From contig JAOPVP010000001.1 in the NCBI GenBank assembly GCA_025966135.1, forward strand, positions 1 through 64,000: a stretch of 64,000 bases of DNA. The letters run 5' to 3'. This stretch comes from Frankiales bacterium. GTDB taxonomy: Bacteria; Actinomycetota; Actinomycetes; Mycobacteriales; SCTD01. Positions 52,740 to 60,887 of this stretch are shown here, one piece after another (position 1 is the stretch's first letter; the number at the start of each line of letters is the position of its first letter). Under the pieces are notes generated by a model. It saw nothing but the letters and a program-made list of their open reading frames with translations. It made no database searches and had not been told where the DNA came from. Both the position numbers and the translations under genes were made by a program.

Positions 52740-52753
52740 GGCGGTACCTCCTA

Positions 52754-53821
52754 CTAGGGACGTGCTTCGAGAACGAGGTTGAACGGGGTCTCGGTGGCGC
52801 GCCGGAACCGGGCGAACCCGGCCTGTGCGGCGATATCGCGCATCCGCGCCTCCCCGGCCTGCGCGCCCAGCGCCGTACCGACTTCCTCCGACAGCGAGGC
52901 CGGGGTGCAGACGAACGTGGAGGCCCCGTAGAAGACGCGACCCACCGGCGTGAGGTTGTCGATCAGGTCGTCGCCGGCGTAGGGCTCGACGAGCATGACG
53001 GTGCCATCGTCGGCGAGCACCTCTCGGGTGTGCCGGAGGGCGCCGACCGGGTCTCCCATGTCGTGCAGGCAGTCGAAGAAGGTGACGAGGTCGTAGCCGG
53101 TTCCCGGGAAGTCCTTGGCGGTGGCGACCTCGAAGTCGACGCGCTCGGCGACGCCGGCGTCGGCCGCGAGCTTGCGCGCGGCGTCGATCGAGGGCTGATG
53201 GGCGTCGAAGCCGGTGATGCGCGCGTGCGGGAAGGCCTGACCGATGATCGTCGTGGAGTGGCCGTAGCCGCAGCCGATGTCGGCGACCCGGCCACCCGCG
53301 GCGAGCTTGTCGGTGACGCCGTCGAGCGCTGGCAGCCACTCTGAGGTGAGGCTGGCGAGGTAACCAGGCCGGAAGAAGCGGGCGGTCCCGGTGAACAGGC
53401 CCGGATCGTGCTCGCCCCAGCCGATGCCCTCGCCGCTGCGGAAGACCTCGAGCAGCCGTGGGGTGATGCGGGTGGCAGCCGTGAAGGCTTGGTAGCCGCC
53501 GAGCACGCAGGCCGGGCTGCTCTCATCGGTCAGGGCGACGGCCTGCTCCGGCGGCAGCGAGAACGTGCCGTCCCCCTCGTACTGGACGAAGCCACCCGCG
53601 GCCTGGCAGCTGAGCCACTCGCGGACGTAGCGCTCGGCAGTCCCGGTCTTGGCCGCCAGCTCGGCGGGCGTGACGGGGGTTCCGTCGGCCATGGCGCGAT
53701 AGAGGCCGAGCTGGTCGCCGATCAGCACGAGGGGCGCGTTCACAGCCGCCCCGAGCTCCGTGACCACCTGGCCGACGAACGCCTCGAGCTTGCTGTCGTC
53801 CACGGCACGCGGCTGCGTCAT
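52754..53821 (-). CDS. Class I SAM-dependent methyltransferase with N-terminal winged helix
   Basis: 355 residues. N-terminal helical/winged region (DGTPVTPAELAAKTGTAERYVREWLSC, about 45-72), as in O-methyltransferase-like and Rv2258c-type proteins. SAM-binding motif I VADIGCGYGHSTTIIGQAFP at about 178, motif II FDAHQPSID, DLVTFFDCLHDMGDPVGAL (post II), and DDGTVMLVEPYAGDD. Substrate unknown. Divergent from a small LuxR-type regulator. Confidence 0.87.
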   Translation of the reverse strand: MTQPRAVDDSKLEAFVGQVVTELGAAVNAPLVLIGDQLGLYRAMADGTPVTPAELAAKTGTAERYVREWLSCQAAGGFVQYEGDGTFSLPPEQAVALTDESSPACVLGGYQAFTAATRITPRLLEVFRSGEGIGWGEHDPGLFTGTARFFRPGYLASLTSEWLPALDGVTDKLAAGGRVADIGCGYGHSTTIIGQAFPHARITGFDAHQPSIDAARKLAADAGVAERVDFEVATAKDFPGTGYDLVTFFDCLHDMGDPVGALRHTREVLADDGTVMLVEPYAGDDLIDNLTPVGRVFYGASTFVCTPASLSEEVGTALGAQAGEARMRDIAAQAGFARFRRATETPFNLVLEARP

Positions 53822-53909
53822 GCTCTGCCTCCAGGCCGGCTCATCGCGACAGCCTCGGGGTCGATCGGCCGTCGCAGACCTTGACTCAACCCCGGGTCGG
53901 GTCGAGCGT

Positions 53910-53931
53910 CTGTACGCACAGGTGCGTACAG
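53910..53931. promoter_or_regulatory. Perfect palindrome, candidate operator
   Basis: Two 10-bp perfect inverted arms, CTGTACGCAC and GTGCGTACAG, separated by AG. It lies in the 119-bp divergent spacer between the methyltransferase gene and the HTH gene, ending at the latter's GGAGG ribosome binding site. Suits a dimeric regulator acting on one or both genes. Confidence 0.6.
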
Positions 53932-53940
53932 GAGGGCGGC

Positions 53941-54150
53941 GTGGGCCGGTCGTCGGGGCTGACAGGACGAGAGCGCGAGGTCCTCGTGCTCGTGGCCGAG
54001 GGCCGTACCAACCAGGCCATCGCGCACGCCCTGGAACTGAGCCCCCGGACGGTGGCCAAGCACCTGGAGCACGTCTACCGCAAGCTGGACGTGACGTGCC
54101 GCGTGCAGGCCGTCGCCCAGCTCGTGCCGGTGCAGGAACGCAGGCGCTAG
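53941..54150 (+). CDS. Stand-alone LuxR-type HTH regulator
   Basis: 69 residues consisting of little more than a GerE/LuxR DNA-binding domain: LTGREREVLVLVAEGRTNQAIAHALELSPRTVAKHLEHVYRKLDV. No receiver or ligand domain. GTG start chosen for GGAGG 5 nt upstream; a TTG at 53881 would add residues that read through the palindrome. Ends overlapping the convergent ZIP gene by 4 nt. Confidence 0.82.
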   Translation: MGRSSGLTGREREVLVLVAEGRTNQAIAHALELSPRTVAKHLEHVYRKLDVTCRVQAVAQLVPVQERRR

Positions 54151-55010
54151 ACGCCGGCGGCGGTGACGACCATGTCGGTCACGAAGCCGGCCATGAGCCC
54201 GAGCAGCAGGCCCCAGCACAGGATCTCCTTGCGGCCTGCCTTCTGGGCCACCGCCAGCAGCTGGATCACGACGTACAGGATCGAGCCTGCAGCGAGGGTG
54301 AGGAACGCGACGGACATCGCCTCGTTGGTGAACGAGTGACCGACGGCGGTGCCGACGAACGTCGGACCGCCGGCGATGGCGGCGAGGCCCAGCAGGCTGC
54401 GCCACGACGGTCGAGCCTCGCCCTCGGCGCGGTCGGCGCAGAGCGGCGCCGTGATGCCGAAGCCCTCGGTGGCGTTGTGGAGCGCGAAGCCGACCACGAG
54501 CAAGGTCGCGAGGGCGATCTCGTTGCTGGCCGCGGCCGAGCCGATCGCCAGGCCCTCAGCGAAGTTGTGGAGGCCGATACCGACCGCGATCAGGAAGGCC
54601 AGTCGCCGGGCGGGGGTGAGGCCCGTGATGCTCAGCCGACCGGTGGGCAGCTCGCCGACGGTGAGGGTGCCGGGTCCCACCCGCCTGCCGGTCCTGGCCC
54701 GCCCGAGGAACCGCTCGTAGTAGACGAGCCCCATCAGGCCGACCGTGGTGCCGGCGGCGAACAGCACGCCGTAGCCCAGGACCGGGCCCAGGCCACCCGT
54801 CCCCGCGTGGTGCGCGACGAGTGCGGCGTCGATGGGTTGCCAGGCGCCGGAGAACACATCCCAGACCAGGAACAGCAGGATGCCGATCGCGGTGCCGTTG
54901 AGGGCCAGCCGCAAGGTGGGCGCCGGGCGGTCCATGCGGCCCAGGGGCATCCCCAGCAGGATCGTCGCGCCTGCGATCGCTCCCAGGAGCAGGGTCTGGC
55001 CGGTTCCCAT
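54147..55010 (-). CDS. ZIP-family metal transporter
   Basis: 287 residues, eight predicted helices. TM4 motif HNFAEGLAIGSA and TM5 motif HNATEGFGITAPL contain the metal-binding His/Asn/Glu residues of ZIP proteins. Imports divalent metal (Zn, Fe or Mn). ATG 55010 starts MGTGQTLLLGAIAGATILLG. A DtxR-like box lies 24 nt upstream, so iron or manganese control is likely. Confidence 0.9.
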   Translation of the reverse strand: MGTGQTLLLGAIAGATILLGMPLGRMDRPAPTLRLALNGTAIGILLFLVWDVFSGAWQPIDAALVAHHAGTGGLGPVLGYGVLFAAGTTVGLMGLVYYERFLGRARTGRRVGPGTLTVGELPTGRLSITGLTPARRLAFLIAVGIGLHNFAEGLAIGSAAASNEIALATLLVVGFALHNATEGFGITAPLCADRAEGEARPSWRSLLGLAAIAGGPTFVGTAVGHSFTNEAMSVAFLTLAAGSILYVVIQLLAVAQKAGRKEILCWGLLLGLMAGFVTDMVVTAAGV

Positions 55011-55033
55011 CGGGGTTCCTCTCGCGGTGGATG

Positions 55034-55052
55034 TTGCTGAGGCAAACCTAAC
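55034..55052 (-). promoter_or_regulatory. DtxR/IdeR-like box ahead of the ZIP gene
   Basis: Minus-strand sequence GTTAGGTTTGCCTCAGCAA fits the DtxR consensus TTAGGTTAGSCTAACCTAA at most positions, with an intact TTAGGTT half. It is placed just upstream of the transporter start. Confidence 0.6.
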
Positions 55053-55089
55053 AACTGTGTTTCGTGCGGCAAGGTGACGCCGTCCCCGG

Positions 55090-55797
55090 CTACCTGACGG
55101 TGAAGGAGCCGCGCAGGCCCCGTGACGCATGGTCGCTGATACCGCACATGTAGGTGTAGGTACCAGCGGTCGTGAGCTCGAGGATCGCCTCGCCCGTCGT
55201 ACCCGGACCGGTCGGGCCTATCTCGCCCACGACCTTGCCGTCCGGACCGAAGACCTCGAACTCGTGCGGGTGGTTGCTGCTGGTGTTCTTCATCGAGAAC
55301 TCGATCCGCTCGCCCGCCTTGGCGGTGAGGCCAGTGAGCCCGAGGAAGCTGTCGTCGCGGGCGCTGAACTCCACTTCGCGGTCGTAGGCGGCCGCGCTCG
55401 TGCCGGTCGTGGAGGCGCCCGTCACGTGGAGGGCGGTCCGGGTCCCGCTGCCCTTCTGACCCGGCTTGCAGGCGACCTCGTAGTCGCCGCCGCTGACCTT
55501 GACCTCGAAGGCGCGGCTGGTGCCGGGGGCGATGTTCTCGACCTCGCCGGCGATCTTGTTGAACGTGCCGCCGGAGCCCTTGCCGTAGACGTAGACCTCC
55601 GTCACGTCCTTGCCGACGTTCTGGACCTCGAAGGCGATGGTCCCGGGTGCGGCGAAGGACGTCTTCGCGACCTCGCACGTGCTGTCGCCGGCCTTGATGG
55701 CCACCGTGGCTGAGGAGTCCGCGGCGCTCGTGGCTGTTCCACAGCCGACGAGCGCCAGGCCGAGGGCGACGATGACGAGAGCAGGGCGTGCGGGCAT
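55090..55797 (-). CDS. Lipoprotein with EfeO-like cupredoxin plus second cupredoxin domain
   Basis: 235 residues. Signal peptide with lipobox LVGCG. Domain 1 (about 30-125) resembles the EfeO N-terminal cupredoxin (ENIAPGTSRAFEVKVSGGDYEVACKPG). Domain 2 (about 140-235) is a copper-protein-like cupredoxin with likely ligands in NHPHEFEVFG and TYMCGISDHASRGL. The M75 peptidase domain of classical EfeO is absent. It follows the EfeU permease gene by 42 nt and probably supplies or oxidises iron for it. Confidence 0.82.
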   Translation of the reverse strand: MPARPALVIVALGLALVGCGTATSAADSSATVAIKAGDSTCEVAKTSFAAPGTIAFEVQNVGKDVTEVYVYGKGSGGTFNKIAGEVENIAPGTSRAFEVKVSGGDYEVACKPGQKGSGTRTALHVTGASTTGTSAAAYDREVEFSARDDSFLGLTGLTAKAGERIEFSMKNTSSNHPHEFEVFGPDGKVVGEIGPTGPGTTGEAILELTTAGTYTYMCGISDHASRGLRGSFTVR

Positions 55798-55839
55798 GGC
55801 GGAGGAGCTCCTCTGGTGGGAGAAAGTCGGACTGCTGAG

Positions 55840-56685
55840 TCAGACGGAGGCGGTCTGCTGCGGTGTGGGCGCGGGCACAGCGGCCCTGGACGGACGGAAG
55901 AACAGCCAGAGCACAGGTGCGAGATAGGCCACCCAGGCGACCGCCTGCAAGACCGTGGTCGCCGGCTGGAAGTTGAAGATGCCCTTGAGAAGGGTGCCGT
56001 ACCAGGACGACGGCGCGATGGTGTTGCTGACGTCGAACGCCAGGGTGTTGAGGCCGGGCAGCAGGCCGGCCTCCTGCAGGTCGTGGATGCCGTAGGAGCA
56101 GACGCCGGCCGCCACGACGACAAGGGCAGCGCCGGTCCAGGTGAAGAAGGTCTTGAGGTTGAGGTTCAGGGCGCCCTTGTAGAAGGCATAGCCAAGGACG
56201 ACCGAGGCGAGCAGGCCGCCGAACGCGCTGCTGGTGGAAACCACTGGTTGCTGGGTCGACTGCACAGCCGACCACAGGAACAACGCGGTCTCGAGCCCCT
56301 CGCGACCAACGGCGACGAACCCGGTCAGCGCGAGCGCCAGCGGCCCGAGGGTCAGCGCCGTGGTGAGCCTGCCGTGCAGCTCGGTCTTCAGGAACCGCGC
56401 CGTACGGCGCATCCAGAAGACCATCCAGGTCACGAAGCCGACAGCGACGAGCGAGGCGAAACCGCCGAAGCGCTCCTGGGCCTCGAAGCTCAGGTTGGCG
56501 CTCGTGAACTGCAGGACCGCACCGAAACCCAGGCTGAGGACGACGGCCGCCACGACCCCGACCCACAGCGAGGAGACCGCATCGCGCCGTCCCAGCTTCA
56601 CCAGGTACGCGATGAGGATGCCGACGACGAGGGAGGCCTCGAGACCCTCACGCAGCCCGATGAGGAAGGTCGGAACGGAGAACAC
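55840..56685 (-). CDS. efeU: EfeU/FTR1-family iron permease
   Basis: Imports ferric iron across the membrane after oxidation. 281 residues, seven predicted helices. Two REGLE iron motifs: LIGLREGLEASLVVG near residue 8 and FVAVGREGLETALFLW at about 122. ATG start at MFSVPTFLIGL. The first gene of the iron block, with a DtxR-like box 26 nt upstream. EfeB peroxidase is not encoded here. Confidence 0.93.
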   Translation of the reverse strand: MFSVPTFLIGLREGLEASLVVGILIAYLVKLGRRDAVSSLWVGVVAAVVLSLGFGAVLQFTSANLSFEAQERFGGFASLVAVGFVTWMVFWMRRTARFLKTELHGRLTTALTLGPLALALTGFVAVGREGLETALFLWSAVQSTQQPVVSTSSAFGGLLASVVLGYAFYKGALNLNLKTFFTWTGAALVVVAAGVCSYGIHDLQEAGLLPGLNTLAFDVSNTIAPSSWYGTLLKGIFNFQPATTVLQAVAWVAYLAPVLWLFFRPSRAAVPAPTPQQTASV

Positions 56686-56710
56686 GAGGAGAGGCCCTTT
56701 CGTCGAAGTG

Positions 56711-56737
56711 CTAAGGGCAACCTAACCATAGTTAGCA
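56711..56737 (-). promoter_or_regulatory. DtxR-like iron box ahead of efeU
   Basis: Minus strand holds CTAACTATGGTTAG, a perfect inverted repeat (CTAAC/GTTAG), overlapping TTAGGTTGCCCTTAG, which resembles the DtxR consensus. Located directly upstream of the permease start. Confidence 0.6.
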
Positions 56738-56754
56738 GCGTCGGGTCAACGCGT

Positions 56755-57219
56755 TCAGTCCAGGTCGTGGCGCAGCACGCGGTGTCCTGCCCGCTCGCCG
56801 ATGTCGGTGAAGCCCAGCCCTGCAAGCAGCCGCAGGCTCGGCAGGTTGCCGGGGAGTACCTCGGCGCGGACCGCGCGGGCACCCCGCGCCCGGACCCAGT
56901 CGAGCAGCAGGACCACGCTGGCGCGGCCGAGGCCCTGCCGCCGGGCGGAGGGTGCCAGGCCGTAACCGATCTCGACCTCGCCGTCCTCGTCCGGAGGGCC
57001 GAACCAGCCGCAGTCACCGACGACGACGCCGTCGTGGACGACCAGGAACGTGCCCTCACCGGTGTGGAACGGGTGCTCAGCGAGTGGACGCAGCGCGTCG
57101 GCGGTGTCCTCGTGCGGCCAGTCGGTGGCCCGCTGGAGACCGGCCAGGGAGGCGTCGACGTCGCCGTACGAGGTGACGGCAAGGGCGACGGCCGGGGTGA
57201 CCTGACGGAGCTCGATCAC
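56755..57219 (-). CDS. GNAT-family N-acetyltransferase
   Basis: 154 residues. Acetyl-CoA-binding motif A EIGYGLAPSARRQGLGRASVVLLLDW (RRQGLG pyrophosphate loop, about 83-108), preceded by FLVVHDGVVVGDCGWFG and followed by NLPSLRLLAGLGFTDIGE. It resembles ribosomal-protein/RimJ-like acetyltransferases; substrate unknown. GTG start overlaps the RNase D stop, so the two are co-translated. Confidence 0.87.
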   Translation of the reverse strand: MIELRQVTPAVALAVTSYGDVDASLAGLQRATDWPHEDTADALRPLAEHPFHTGEGTFLVVHDGVVVGDCGWFGPPDEDGEVEIGYGLAPSARRQGLGRASVVLLLDWVRARGARAVRAEVLPGNLPSLRLLAGLGFTDIGERAGHRVLRHDLD

Positions 57220-58466
57220 TCAGGTGGTGGGGGAAGTGCCGACGTCAGGGCCTCGGCGACCAGGTCGACCTGCCAGGGGCGGGCGCCGTAGCCGGCCAGG
57301 GCCGCCCGGACGGCCCCGACCTCGATCGCCGCCGGCAGGTTCCAGGCCAGGCGGCGCACCGAGTCGGGTGGCACGAGGTTCTCGGCCGGCATGTTGTGGG
57401 CCTCGGCGAGCTCGGTGACAGCGCTACGCACCCGGGCGAGCCGCTTGGCGGCCACCGGGTCGCGCTCGGCCCAGCGACTGGGCGGCGGGGGGCCGTCACC
57501 GGTCGGGACCGACTGCGGGAGGTGCTCCTCGGTGAGAGCGGCGGCCTTCTGGAGCGCACCCCACCAGACGTCCACGTGGCGGCGAGTCGACCGTCCCTTG
57601 AACACCGGCAAGGCCACCAGGTCGGCCGACGTGGCGGGCGCGGCGCTGACCGCGCCGATGATGGCGGCGTCGGGCAGGATCCGGCCTGGCGCGGTGTCGC
57701 GCCGTCGTGCCATCTGGTCACGGAGCTCCCACATCGCCCGCACCCCGGCCAGCTGGCGACGGGTGCGGAGCCGGTGGATCCCACTGGTACGGCGCCAGGG
57801 GTCGACCCGCGGTCCCGGCGCAGGGGCCAGGCGGACCGCCTCGAACTCCTGGTGAGCCCACTCGAGCTTGCCCTGCCGGTCGAGCTCGGCTTCGAGGGCA
57901 TCGCGCAACTCGAGGAGCACCTCGACGTCGAGGGCGGCGTAGACCAGCCAGTCGTCGGGCAGCGGACGCGTCGACCAGTCGGCGGCGCTGTGCCCCTTCT
58001 CGAGGCGGTAGCCCAGCACGTTCTCGACCATGGCGCCGAGGCCGACCCGCTCGAAGCCCGCGAGCCGGCCGGCCAGCTCGGTGTCGAAGACCGCCGGCGG
58101 CTCCATGCCCACCTCGGCGAGGCAGGGGATGTCCTGGCTGGCGGCGTGCAGCACCCATTCGTCGCCCTGCAGCACCTTGCCCAGCAGCGACAGGTCGGGG
58201 CAGGCGATCGGGTCGACGAGGGCGGATCCGGCGCCCTCGCGGCGCAGCTGGACCAGGTAGGCGCGCTGGGAGTAGCGGTAGCCCGACGCGCGTTCGGCGT
58301 CGACCGCAATGGGACCGGTACCGGCAGCGAAGCGGGCCACGACATCGGCGAGCTGGGCGGCGGTCTGCGTGACGGGCGGGACCCCCTCGCGGGGTACCAG
58401 GAGAGGGGTCACCTCTGGCTCGTCGCCGGTCACCTCCCCGTCGGGACCCGGCCGGGTCGTCGTCAC
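57216..58466 (-). CDS. rnd: HRDC-domain ribonuclease D
   Basis: 416 residues. DEDDy exonuclease domain: PIAVDAERASGYRYSQRAYLVQL (DxE), LHAASQDIPCLAEVG (Asp), and WLVYAALDVEVLLELRDAL (Tyr and Asp). HRDC domain follows (RAMWELRDQMARRRDTAPGRILPDAAII, about 240-320). 3'-5' exonuclease for stable RNA processing. GTG start, 7 nt after TAGGCT on the minus strand. Usual actinobacterial neighbours (response regulator, DUF3000) are close by. Confidence 0.93.
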   Translation of the reverse strand: MTTTRPGPDGEVTGDEPEVTPLLVPREGVPPVTQTAAQLADVVARFAAGTGPIAVDAERASGYRYSQRAYLVQLRREGAGSALVDPIACPDLSLLGKVLQGDEWVLHAASQDIPCLAEVGMEPPAVFDTELAGRLAGFERVGLGAMVENVLGYRLEKGHSAADWSTRPLPDDWLVYAALDVEVLLELRDALEAELDRQGKLEWAHQEFEAVRLAPAPGPRVDPWRRTSGIHRLRTRRQLAGVRAMWELRDQMARRRDTAPGRILPDAAIIGAVSAAPATSADLVALPVFKGRSTRRHVDVWWGALQKAAALTEEHLPQSVPTGDGPPPPSRWAERDPVAAKRLARVRSAVTELAEAHNMPAENLVPPDSVRRLAWNLPAAIEVGAVRAALAGYGARPWQVDLVAEALTSALPPPPE

Positions 58467-58473
58467 GGGGGTG

Positions 58474-58479
58474 AGCCTA
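58474..58479 (-). promoter_or_regulatory. Likely -10 element of a leaderless promoter
   Basis: Minus-strand TAGGCT followed by 7 nt and the GTG of the RNase D gene, with no Shine-Dalgarno. Positional inference. Confidence 0.45.
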
Positions 58480-58540
58480 CGTCCGAGCGTGTCATCAGTG
58501 TGTCGCGCCGCACCGGGCCGCCGCGCAGGGACAACGGAGA

Positions 58541-58565
58541 GCGTGTACGGCGACGCCGTACACGC
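58541..58565 (-). terminator. Perfect 12-bp hairpin downstream of the response regulator gene
   Basis: Arms GCGTGTACGGCG and CGCCGTACACGC around one central base, starting 12 nt after the response regulator stop. No U-tract follows. Best read as an actinobacterial terminator or transcript-end hairpin that separates it from the RNase D promoter; an operator for the RNase D gene is the alternative. Confidence 0.6.
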
Positions 58566-58576
58566 AGGTGGGGTGC

Positions 58577-59269
58577 TTAGCGGATGACGCCGGCGCGCAT
58601 GGCGAGCGCGACCATCTCGGCGCGGTCGCCGGTGCCGAGCTTGCGCGCGATCCTCGCGAGGTGCGACTTCACGGTCAGCGCGGACAGGCCGAGCTCGTCC
58701 CCGATCTGCTTGTTGCTCTGGCCGTCCGCGACCAGGCGGAGCACCTCGACCTCACGGCCGGACAGCTCGGAGACACCGGTGTCGACCGGGCCGCCGCGCA
58801 AGCCGGCGGCGAGCAGGGAGGCGACCGAGGGGTCGGCGTACACGCCGCCGTCCAGCACCCGGCGGACGCCGTCGGCGACCACCACGGGGGACGCGGACTT
58901 CAGCAGGTAGCCCTGAGCGCCGGCCACGAAGGCGGCGCGGACCGAGTACGGGTCGTCGGCGGCGGACAGCACGACCAGGCGCTGCCAGCCAGCGGAACGC
59001 AGGTCGGCCAGCAGGTCGAGGCCGGAGCCGTCGGGCAGACCGAGGTCGAGCACGCACAGCTCGCGGGGACCGGACAGGTTGGCGCGGGCCCGGGCCTCAC
59101 CGATGGTGGCGGCCTCGACGACCTCGCGGGCCCCCATCATCTTCAGCCGGCTGACCATCGACTCCCGCACCAGCGGGTGGTCGTCGACAACCATGGCGGA
59201 GAAGCCCGGGTTTTCGCCCGTGCCCTGCGCCGGGATGCTGTCCAGGGTGCTTTCGAGACCGGCGGTCAC
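58577..59269 (-). CDS. Response regulator, NarL/LuxR type
   Basis: 230 residues from GTG 59269 (GGAG upstream). About 25 leading residues precede the receiver domain: FSAMVVDDHPLVRES, phospho-acceptor in LCVLDLGLPDGSG, and Lys in GYLLKSASP. The HTH follows: LSGREVEVLRLVADGQSNKQIGDELGLSALTVKSHLARIARKLG. Divergent from the protease-sensor-kinase operon at 59484-63423, whose kinase is the likely partner. The same regulator is found next to DUF3000 and RNase D in other actinobacteria (memory). Confidence 0.9.
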   Translation of the reverse strand: MTAGLESTLDSIPAQGTGENPGFSAMVVDDHPLVRESMVSRLKMMGAREVVEAATIGEARARANLSGPRELCVLDLGLPDGSGLDLLADLRSAGWQRLVVLSAADDPYSVRAAFVAGAQGYLLKSASPVVVADGVRRVLDGGVYADPSVASLLAAGLRGGPVDTGVSELSGREVEVLRLVADGQSNKQIGDELGLSALTVKSHLARIARKLGTGDRAEMVALAMRAGVIR

Positions 59270-59483
59270 CGCGTCCTCCACCTTGTTGCTCGTTCGGTCA
59301 CGACGGGGTGCTTCCCGTCGGTCATGCTGTGCTTCGGCTCGCGCTGGCCCTCGCTGTAGGGGCAATTGCTCCGACCGGCCCAATGCCCCCCATTACGCCG
59401 TTCGGCTGACAAGACCCCCGCACACTGCAGTCGGCCCCCTCTGCTGCCGACGAAGGGACGTACACCCAGAGCAGGAGGCAGCC

Positions 59484-60887
59484 TTGTCCCGTACCGCCAC
59501 CGTCCGCCGCGCCACCGCAACCGGGGCCTGCGGCGCCTTCTTGGCGGCGAGCGTCCTCGCGGCGGTGCCTGGCGGGCCGGTGCTCCAGGCCGTCGTCTCG
59601 TACGACGGCTCGTCGGTCGCGGTCCCGGGTGTACGCGTGCTCGCTTCGTTGAGGACGCTCCACGTCGACGTCGTCCGTGGCGACGCGGCTTCGCTGCGAC
59701 GGCTGGCGACCGCACCCGGGGTGCGGAGCGTGGCTCCCGACGACGCCGTGCAGCTCACCGGTCGCGACGACAGCGGCGATAACGACCACTCGGCTGTGCT
59801 GGCCTCCCAAGGCCTCGGCGGCCAGGCCGGCAAGAGCGGCGCCGGCGCAGGAGTCCGTATCGCCGTCGTGGACACCGGCGTCTCCGACACCGCGGCCCTG
59901 GACCGCGCCTCGGGCCGGCTGGTGGACGCCGCCGACGCCTCGAAGGTGGGGGACGGCAAGCCGGTCGAGACCGGCGGTACGTACACCGACGGCTACGGCC
60001 ACGGAACGTTCATGGCCGGCATCGTGGCCGGCGGTCCCGTGCCTGGTACCGACGGCAAAGCCCTCGGCGTGGCCCCCGGCGCTACGGTCCTCGTCGTGCG
60101 AGTGGCGAACAAGGACGGCAGCACCAGCTTGTCGCGCGTCCTCGGCGGCCTGGACTGGGTCGCGTCGCACTCCGACCAGGTCGACGTGGTCAACCTCTCG
60201 CTCTCGCACGTGCGCCCGCACGACGCGTACGGCCCCGACCCGCTGACCGACGCGGTCGAGCAGGTCCGTGCTGCCGGCGTCACCGTCGTGGTGGCCGCGG
60301 GCAACAAGCGGGGCACGGTCGGTGACCCCGGCTTCGACCCCCGCGTCCTGACTGTCGGTGCAGCCGACCTCGACAAGGGCAAGGTCGCTTCGTTCAGTGG
60401 CAGCGACAACGTCCTCGGTGTGGCGAAGCCTGAGGTTGTGGCGAGCGGTGTCGACGTGCTGGGCGTCCTGCCCGCCGGATCGGTCATCGCGAAGGACGGC
60501 GGCACCAAGCACCTTCCGCATGGCCTGTTCCGCGGCTCCGGCACCAGCCAGGCGACGGCCATCGCCTCGGGTCTCGCGGCCCTGTTCCTGGCCGGCAACC
60601 CGGGTGCGACGCCGTCCCAGGTCAAGGCCTCGCTGCGTTGTGCAGCCAAGAACCTCAAGGGCAACCGCGACGGCGCCGGCCTGGTCCGTGCGACCACGAC
60701 GGTGTGCGCGGGTCCCGATGGGCAGTCCCTCGCCGGCAGTGGTGACGCGACCGGCGAGGGGGGCTTCGACGCGAGCGCGTGGGCTGCCAGCTCCTGGGCC
60801 GCCAGCTCCTGGGCGGCGAGCGCGTGGGCGGCGAGCGCCTGGGCCGCCAGTGCCTGGGCCGAGCAGGGCTGGGGTGACGAGTCGTGA
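59484..60887 (+). CDS. Secreted S8 (subtilisin-like) serine protease with C-terminal Trp repeats
   Basis: 467 residues from TTG (AGGAGG 5 nt upstream). Signal-like N-terminus (ATGACGAFLAASVLAAVPGG), short prodomain with SYDGSSVAVPGVRVLAS, then the catalytic domain: Asp130 in AVVDTGVSD, His173 in DGYGHGTFMAGI, oxyanion Asn274 in VVAAGNKRG, and Ser355 in GSGTSQATA. The last ~35 residues are five-residue repeats of WAAS(S/A), six or seven Trp in regular spacing, ending AWAEQGWGDES. Stop overlaps the sensor gene (GTGA). Probably acts on the cell surface. Confidence 0.9.
   Translation: MSRTATVRRATATGACGAFLAASVLAAVPGGPVLQAVVSYDGSSVAVPGVRVLASLRTLHVDVVRGDAASLRRLATAPGVRSVAPDDAVQLTGRDDSGDNDHSAVLASQGLGGQAGKSGAGAGVRIAVVDTGVSDTAALDRASGRLVDAADASKVGDGKPVETGGTYTDGYGHGTFMAGIVAGGPVPGTDGKALGVAPGATVLVVRVANKDGSTSLSRVLGGLDWVASHSDQVDVVNLSLSHVRPHDAYGPDPLTDAVEQVRAAGVTVVVAAGNKRGTVGDPGFDPRVLTVGAADLDKGKVASFSGSDNVLGVAKPEVVASGVDVLGVLPAGSVIAKDGGTKHLPHGLFRGSGTSQATAIASGLAALFLAGNPGATPSQVKASLRCAAKNLKGNRDGAGLVRATTTVCAGPDGQSLAGSGDATGEGGFDASAWAASSWAASSWAASAWAASAWAASAWAEQGWGDES
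60775..60863 (+). repeat. 15-bp tandem repeats encoding the W-A-A-S-S/A tail of the protease
   Basis: About six copies of a 15-bp unit (for example GCCAGCTCCTGGGCC) in frame at the 3' end of the protease gene. Third-position differences between copies show that the amino acid pattern, not just DNA slippage, is maintained. Confidence 0.8.

Noticed and set aside
60775..60863. Repeat tract as a mobile or phage-derived element
   Set aside because: The repeats are in frame within the protease and explained by the W-A-A-S tail; no terminal repeats or integrase nearby.
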